Assembly (NCBI GenBank): GCA_963741755.1
Contig: CAVUJG010000002.1
Coordinates: 62,001-126,000, forward strand
Direction of reading: 5' to 3'
Length of the DNA stretch: 64,000 nt
Source of the DNA: Sva-07 sp963741755
GTDB taxonomy: Bacteria; Actinomycetota; Acidimicrobiia; Acidimicrobiales; Ilumatobacteraceae
The notes beneath the pieces were generated by a model that saw nothing but the letters and a program-made list of their open reading frames with translations, was not told the origin of the DNA and searched no databases. Below, in pieces: positions 59,564 through 64,000 of this stretch. The stretch's first letter is position 1. Every line of letters begins with the position of its first letter. A program made the position numbers and the translations under genes.

Positions 59564-59958
59564 GACGTGAGTCGGGCCTCGACGCTCGCGAGCGCCTCCG
59601 CCTCGAGTCGACGCAGTTCGGCACGTCGCTGGCGACGACTCAGGTCGAGGTTCGGCTCGATGACTTCGACACTCAGTCGGCCCTTACCACTGATGCGCTC
59701 GACAGCGAGGCGCTCCGGCGATTTCTTGACCGCAACGCGATAGAACTCCTGGCCGACGAGCGCCACTCCGATGAGCCGCCAGAACCGATTGCCCAAGAAC
59801 AGCCCTTGGCGCAGAGCGGTACGGCGAATGTAGACGCTCTGGCCCACCATCATCATGGCGATGGGGCGCAAGAACGGGTTGCCGCCGATGACACCGCGCT
59901 TGACGATCTGGGACCGAAGGACGACCTTCGGGCGCAGCGCGTAGGGAAGCAGCGCCAT
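59560..59958 (-). CDS. Hypothetical basic protein upstream of ttuB
   Basis: The 132-residue protein has two mildly hydrophobic stretches (FLRPIAMMMVGQSVYI and FWRLIGVALVGQEFYRVAV) that repeat a pattern GNxFxRxIxxxxVGQ, followed by a basic, helical C-terminus rich in Arg and Glu. It may be a membrane-peripheral protein made of two repeats. It overlaps ttuB by four bases and the next gene by one, so it is part of a tight operon. I recognise no family. Confidence 0.72.
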   Translation of the reverse strand: MALLPYALRPKVVLRSQIVKRGVIGGNPFLRPIAMMMVGQSVYIRRTALRQGLFLGNRFWRLIGVALVGQEFYRVAVKKSPERLAVERISGKGRLSVEVIEPNLDLSRRQRRAELRRLEAEALASVEARLTS

Positions 59959-60188
59959 CAGATCCGTCGAATCTCGACGACCGCACTGCGCTTCTTGCCC
60001 GAGCGCTTGCCGAGCAGGAAGAAGATCAGCAGCAGCACCATGCCACCGGCGGCCGCCGTGGTCGCAATGGCGGACTTCTTCTCATCGACCTTGAATTGGA
60101 CTTCGCCCTGGAGTGCCTTGAGTTTGTTCTCGATGTCCTGCGGCGTGATCTTGGTGGTCGTCGGCGCAGTCTTGGTCTTCTTGGCCAT
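59958..60188 (-). CDS. Small membrane protein (DUF3618-like tail anchor)
   Basis: The 76 residues have a charged helical N-terminus (TPQDIENKLKALQGEVQFKVDEKK), one hydrophobic segment (TTAAAGGMVLLLIFFLLG) and a basic C-terminal tail. This resembles the DUF3618 proteins that accompany holin-superfamily-III proteins (YqjD/YqjE-type pairs). AAGGAG lies eight bases before ATG 60188. It is coupled to the next gene by a one-base overlap. Confidence 0.72.
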   Translation of the reverse strand: MAKKTKTAPTTTKITPQDIENKLKALQGEVQFKVDEKKSAIATTAAAGGMVLLLIFFLLGKRSGKKRSAVVEIRRI

Positions 60189-60200
60189 GACGCAGGCTCC

Positions 60201-60575
60201 TTACTTGGGTTCCTTGTGGAGGGTCGCCTTCTTGATCCGCATCAGCGTGATTGCCAGCACGATCGCGGCGACGATCAGAACGATGAGGTACGACAACCAC
60301 GACAGGCTGCCGGTCGCCGATCGCGCCCATTCGGTCTGCAGCAGACGAAGCAGCCCGATCAGGAGGAGGACGAGGCCGATGCCGAGCGAGGCTGCTGCGG
60401 CGAATCCGTAGCCGAGCCAGGAGCCTGCTCCCTGAAGCGGGCCAAGTGTCTCCTGCTTCGCGTACGCCTTGACGTAGTCGATGATCTCGCCGACCGAGGG
60501 TTCCTCGGCCTTGTTCGCCTTCGCCGCCTGTCGAGCGAGACGCTGTTCGAGATCGCTGGTGTCTGACACGGTCAT
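60201..60575 (-). CDS. Holin-superfamily-III (YqjE/DUF1469-like) membrane protein
   Basis: The 124-residue protein has an N-terminal amphipathic helix (PSVGEIIDYVKAYAKQET) and two strong membrane helices (about 58-82 and 96-114) with a short charged loop. Such Actinobacterial Holin-X-like proteins are not lytic; they sit in the inner membrane and are linked to envelope stress. It leads the five-gene run down to trmI. ATG 60575 is used rather than an ATG four codons earlier. Confidence 0.75.
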   Translation of the reverse strand: MTVSDTSDLEQRLARQAAKANKAEEPSVGEIIDYVKAYAKQETLGPLQGAGSWLGYGFAAAASLGIGLVLLLIGLLRLLQTEWARSATGSLSWLSYLIVLIVAAIVLAITLMRIKKATLHKEPK

Positions 60576-60669
60576 CGTTTCTATCACGAAAAGCCGGTTC
60601 AGCGCGATGACTGCGAGCGATCACATCGATGAACCGATGCCGGCCACGGTCGCTGGACCCTTCGGACAT

Positions 60670-60700
60670 GACGCCCGAACGGGCGAGCGGTTCGGGCGTC
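60670..60700 (-). terminator. Terminator after the secreted repeat-domain protein
   Basis: GACGCCCGAAC (60670-60680) pairs with GTTCGGGCGTC (60690-60700) around a 9-base loop, six bases past the stop of the 60707 gene on the minus strand. Confidence 0.75.
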
Positions 60701-60706
60701 AGTCGT

Positions 60707-61739
60707 TCAGGAGCAGACCGGGTCGGACTCGGGCTGCACCGTGCAGGTGGTGTACTCCGAGGAAGCGAGTTGTCCCGGGCTGAGCGGTGATGCCGCCTCC
60801 ATGTAGATCACGAAGTTGAACGCGGCATCCGAGGCGGCGCCGGCACCATTGACTGTCGCAACACTGAGGTTCACGTTGCCGGAGGTGCAACTCGTCGACC
60901 CGCTCGTCCATCTCACGGTGTGGTCCGCTGTCTGACTGCTGAACATGACCAGCGGGAAGTTTGGTAGGCAACCAGGCCGTAACCCGGGAAACGACAAGGT
61001 GTAGTTTCCTGTTGCGTTTTGCGTCGACGTCCACGTTCCGATCGATGTGCTGGAACCGGCGAGACCCCCAGCTGACACCCCTCCCCCAGCTTTCATGGTG
61101 TTTGCAACCGAAGCGTCGATCTGCGCTTTGGTGTAGACATCCGCCGCGTTGGCCTTCGTGGCAACGGCAGCTTCGAGTGCTTTGAGTTTGGCGTCGGTGG
61201 TGTAGCCAACGACGTCGACGAGGACGTCAGTGGTCGGACCTGCGGCACCAAACGCGTCAAGGTGATCTCGATCTTCCCGTCGTCAGCGCCGCCAACGGGC
61301 AGTTCGACGAGTACAGCGTTGGGGTTGATGGCCCCGACGGTGAAGTTCACGTTCGACGTTGACGGCAACCCGGCCGCATTCGCCGGGCGCACTGAGATGA
61401 ACCCTGCGGCCGTCGAGCCGACAGGTGTGACGTTCAGGAAAACCCCGGTCGCGCCCGCGGGTACGACGGTCTTGGTTCCCGTGGTCGTCGGAATCGAACC
61501 CGTCACCTTCAAATCCTGCGAGACGGGCGACGCGACGGTCCCGCGAGACCGACGTTGACCGGGTCTCGCGTGTCGAGAACCCGAACCGGTTCCAGCGTCA
61601 CCACACTCGACTCAGGCGACGCAGCGCTGACGGCAAACAACCCGCCACCACCAAACGTCACCGCTAGGGCAGCGCCGAGCGCTGCCCAGCGCGACCGCCA
61701 CAACCGACCATTTCCACCAGACACGACATCAGCAACCAT
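60707..61739 (-). pseudogene. Secreted surface protein with VRVLDTR domain, two frameshifts
   Basis: From ATG 61739 (five bases after GGAGG) a signal peptide (WAALGAALAVTFGGGGLFAVSA) leads to VVTLEPVRVLDTRDPVNVGLAG, a motif common in secreted proteins of Acidimicrobiia. Adding one base near 61536 and one near 61258 restores GPVASPVSQDLKVTG, ITLDAFGAAGPTTDVLVDVVGYTTDAKLKALEAAVATKANAADV and a C-terminal beta domain (four cysteines) to the stop. Two one-base deletions explain the 3n+1 length. It is probably cell-surface or secreted, of unknown function. Confidence 0.78.
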
Positions 61740-61810
61740 GACAACCTCCACGAGTTCCGGGTACCGATCCCAGCACCCCGCCGCCACTCTCTCGCGGCTG
61801 ATGGCCGATG

Positions 61811-62527
61811 TCAACCAAGCCGCTCGGGCAGCGAAAGGGATTCACCGCTCGCAGATCCCGTCGAGACATCACGAAGGCGGAACTTCAACATGGCTTCGAC
61901 GTCATCGAGGATCTCGTCGAGCAGGTCGAGTCGCTGTGCGGGCCCGGGCGCGGCGAGCAGCCGGAACCGATCAGCCGGCCCGATCGGCGCAAGGGTGGCC
62001 AGGTGATAGGTGGCCAACAACGGGTCATCGGAAATCTCGTCATCGCCTCCGTCCACCAGCGAACCGCCGAACTCGGCCGGATCGACCTCGTCCAGCCGCT
62101 CGACGACCTGGGCTGCCAGCGCTCGTACAGCGCGGACGCGGGCGTGCGATGCGGCCACGTCGAGTGCGAGACCCGGCGCGTCGGGATCCTCGTCCGGCCA
62201 GTCATCGACGTCGGCGATCGGATACGGATCGTCCGGCAACCATGCGTTGATCCTGATGCGCCGCGTTCCGACCGCGACGAGCGCGTACCGGTTCTCGTCG
62301 ATCGCGTCGACCTGGAGCATCTGCGCAACGGTCCCCACCATCACACGGTCGTCGCCGCCACCGGTCTCCCATCCGTGCGAGATCAGCGCCTGGCCGAACT
62401 CGGGATCACCGTCGGCACGCAGGCAGTCGCGGATCATGTCGCGGTAGCGCGGCTCGAAGACGTGCAACGGCAGGACACCACCGGGCAACAGCACTGACCC
62501 CAGCGGGAACATCGCCATGACGGACAC
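61811..62527 (-). CDS. Lon substrate-binding (LON N-terminal) domain protein
   Basis: The 238-residue protein has the Lon-N signature MFPLGSVLLPGGVLPLHVFEPRYRDMIRDCL at its start and GTVAQMLQVDAIDENRYALVAVGTRRIRI after it, with no ATPase or protease domain. Stand-alone LON-N proteins may deliver substrates or bind peptides; their role is unknown. The GTG start lies two bases after the PBP4 stop, so they are coupled; the ATG three codons inside is equally good. Confidence 0.85.
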   Translation of the reverse strand: MSVMAMFPLGSVLLPGGVLPLHVFEPRYRDMIRDCLRADGDPEFGQALISHGWETGGGDDRVMVGTVAQMLQVDAIDENRYALVAVGTRRIRINAWLPDDPYPIADVDDWPDEDPDAPGLALDVAASHARVRAVRALAAQVVERLDEVDPAEFGGSLVDGGDDEISDDPLLATYHLATLAPIGPADRFRLLAAPGPAQRLDLLDEILDDVEAMLKFRLRDVSTGSASGESLSLPERLG

Positions 62528-62529
62528 GG

Positions 62530-64000
62530 TCAGCGCGGCCCCAGCGTGGCGACATCGGGTCCGGTCGGGTAGGCCGCCATCCGCTCGGCGAGCGCCGACC
62601 AGAATCCGAGGTAGCCGTCGAGACCGACGTATCCCTGTCCGTTGAGCACCAGGGCGAACTCGAGGAGGTCACCGTTGGGTGCGTCGAGGTAACCCGCAAG
62701 CGCCTTGACCTCCGGAGGATCGGCGTCGGCGGGCGGGTTGGTCAGCGTTCCGGTCTTCGCAACGAGGCGCCCCTCGACGGGACTGCCCAGGAACTCGTCG
62801 ACGAGCGTGCCGGTGCGACCGGCCAACGGCAATCCGGCGATCGTTGGTGTGTCCGCAAGGTGGTGGAGCACGCCCACCAGCGTGTCACAGGTCAACCGAT
62901 TGTTCGCACTGAGACCCGAACCGTCGGTGAGCACGGTGTTGTCCATCGGAACGCCCCATGAGCGAACGGTGCTGTCGAGCACTTGCAACCCGGCCGGCGT
63001 CGTGCCGGCCGCCGATCCGACGACGCCGAGCTCCTTGACGAGCATCTCGGCGGTGTCGTTGTCGCTCCGCGTGAGCATGTCCGCGACGATGTTCGTCAGC
63101 GGCGCCGATTCGACCGTGGCGATCACCGGTGTGCCGGGTACGACGACGCCTGACTCCCAACCGTTCGAGACCGATACGCCGCGATCGCCCAGCAGCCGGG
63201 CGAACTCCCGGGCAGCAGCCTCGCCGGGGTCACGCTGACGACCCGACCGCCCGACGGTTCGTCCATCGTTGACCAGCAGCCCTCCGATCGGGCCAGCGTC
63301 GACGAACGCCACCCCGGTCCCCCATGTCGGATTGACGTACTGATCGTCGTATCGGGTGGCGTCACCCACGATCGCACCGCGAACCGTCGTGATCCCTGAT
63401 GCCACGACGGCGTCGGCGAGCGCATCGAGCGACGTGGTCGCCGATGCGTCAGCAGCGTCGTCGTCGGCCGGGAAGTCGGCCGCCACCAGCAGCGGATCGC
63501 CACCACCGACGAGATAGAGGTCACCATCGACGACGCCCTCGACAGCCGGCGACGCAGCGACCGAGGTGGTGAATCGATGGTCGCCGCCGAGGATCTCCAT
63601 CGCAGCACCGGCGATCAGCAGCTTGTTCGTGCTCGCCGGAATCACCCCGACGTCGCCGTTCCACGTGCTGACGACCCGGCCGTCGACCGACACCACGAGA
63701 CAGGACTGCGCATCGATGAACACGGCGAGCTCTTCGATGGCGGCATCCAGCTCGTTGTCGGCGCCGAGACGCGCGAGCGTTGCCGGAACTCGGCGGGCCG
63801 CAACGATCGACGTCGTCAACGCAGGGCTCGGTTCGATGTCCGCTGCGGCGTCGTCGAGTTCGATCGGATCGGACTGCGTCGCAGCCTCGTGTTCGTCGGC
63901 TTGGGCATCGCTCCACAGCAGCAGTGCGGTGAGCGCGGCCAGCGGCACGAGGGCCATCAGGACGAGCCCGACCAGGGGTCCACGTCGGTACCGGACCGGA
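62530..64000 (-). CDS. dacB: D-alanyl-D-alanine carboxypeptidase/endopeptidase (PBP4, DacB type), N-terminus beyond the right edge
   Basis: This class C penicillin-binding protein trims or cuts peptidoglycan peptides. The SxxK site is in IPASTNKLL, SxN in SGLSANNRLT, and the KTG box in LVAKTGTL near the end. The frame is open to base 64000 and upstream codons read RYRRGPLVGLVLMALVPLAALTALLLW. So the signal anchor continues past the window and the ATG at 63957 is internal. A long Asp-rich stretch follows the anchor. Confidence 0.9.
   Translation of the reverse strand, partial: PVRYRRGPLVGLVLMALVPLAALTALLLWSDAQADEHEAATQSDPIELDDAAADIEPSPALTTSIVAARRVPATLARLGADNELDAAIEELAVFIDAQSCLVVSVDGRVVSTWNGDVGVIPASTNKLLIAGAAMEILGGDHRFTTSVAASPAVEGVVDGDLYLVGGGDPLLVAADFPADDDAADASATTSLDALADAVVASGITTVRGAIVGDATRYDDQYVNPTWGTGVAFVDAGPIGGLLVNDGRTVGRSGRQRDPGEAAAREFARLLGDRGVSVSNGWESGVVVPGTPVIATVESAPLTNIVADMLTRSDNDTAEMLVKELGVVGSAAGTTPAGLQVLDSTVRSWGVPMDNTVLTDGSGLSANNRLTCDTLVGVLHHLADTPTIAGLPLAGRTGTLVDEFLGSPVEGRLVAKTGTLTNPPADADPPEVKALAGYLDAPNGDLLEFALVLNGQGYVGLDGYLGFWSALAERMAAYPTGPDVATLGPR

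Overview
The window looks like chromosomal DNA of a high-GC actinobacterium, most likely from the class Acidimicrobiia (Ilumatobacter-like). This is an inference from gene content: no rRNA is present and no search was run. Actinobacterial markers are a complete Pup-proteasome system (arc, dop, pup, prcB, prcA, pafA), a WhiB protein, a GarA-type FHA protein, the gcvH-garA-merR-nuclease-merR-gcvT order known from mycobacteria, HelY beside TatC, and a DUF4193-like protein. There is no phage, integrase, transposase, CRISPR array or rRNA operon. The only RNA genes I can support are one tRNA-Pro(GGG) and a tandem glycine riboswitch.

Layout. 1-1.7 kb: the end of der, a small zinc-ribbon membrane protein and tRNA-Pro. 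1.7-10.4 kb: accessory genes (phosphotransferase, histidine phosphatase, queF, two lipoproteins, a membrane protein, a DUF2817 protein, an amidohydrolase and a phosphoesterase). 10.4-12.8 kb: cNMP-binding protein, SRAP repair protein, HIT hydrolase and a CDP-alcohol phosphatidyltransferase. 12.8-21.3 kb: the glycine cleavage block; gcvH to gcvT runs on + and gcvP runs convergently on - behind a glycine riboswitch, followed by a lysine-rich tail protein. 21.4-31.7 kb: M23 endopeptidase, threonine aldolase, whiB, ribokinase, prmA, gamma-carbonic anhydrase, a large disordered protein, crotonase, GNAT and an acidic DUF4193-like protein. 31.8-39.5 kb: tandem ThyX, helY, tatC, tatB, GDPD and signal peptidase I. 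39.5-44.3 kb: pafA, then a 5-oxoprolinase set (pxpA, pxpB, pxpC) with an amidohydrolase inside it. 44.3-47.7 kb: acetyltransferases, a lipoprotein, a P-loop protein and a cysteine hydrolase. 47.8-54.1 kb: prcA-prcB-pup-dop, a hairpin-flanked enoyl-reductase-like gene, then arc. 54.2-64 kb: ferredoxin, an MMPL exporter with its TetR regulator, trmI-ttuA-ttuB, small membrane proteins, a secreted protein, a Lon-N domain protein and a PBP4-type carboxypeptidase running off the right edge.

How the genes work together. Pup ends in Gly-Gly-Gln, so Dop must deamidate it before PafA ligates it to substrates; Arc then unfolds these for the PrcA/PrcB chamber, and all of these parts are here. A second ubiquitin-like protein, a TtuB/MoaD-type beta-grasp carrier ending in Gly-Gly-Ala-Ala, is encoded beside the PP-loop thiolase that should use it and the m1A58 methyltransferase, forming a tRNA T-loop modification operon. 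GcvH, GcvT and GcvP form three of the four parts of the glycine cleavage system; the lipoamide dehydrogenase lies elsewhere.

Two window-wide patterns stand out. First, a TANNNT hexamer ends 6-9 bases before the start codon of about twenty genes that start transcription units, which points to widespread leaderless transcription and helps fix start codons. Second, nine genes carry single-base frameshifts (seven insertions and three deletions, with two in one gene), each repaired exactly by one base. That is more typical of residual sequencing or assembly error than of decay. A small palindromic repeat family occurs as pairs 61 bp apart at two gene ends, with a degenerate relative near a third.
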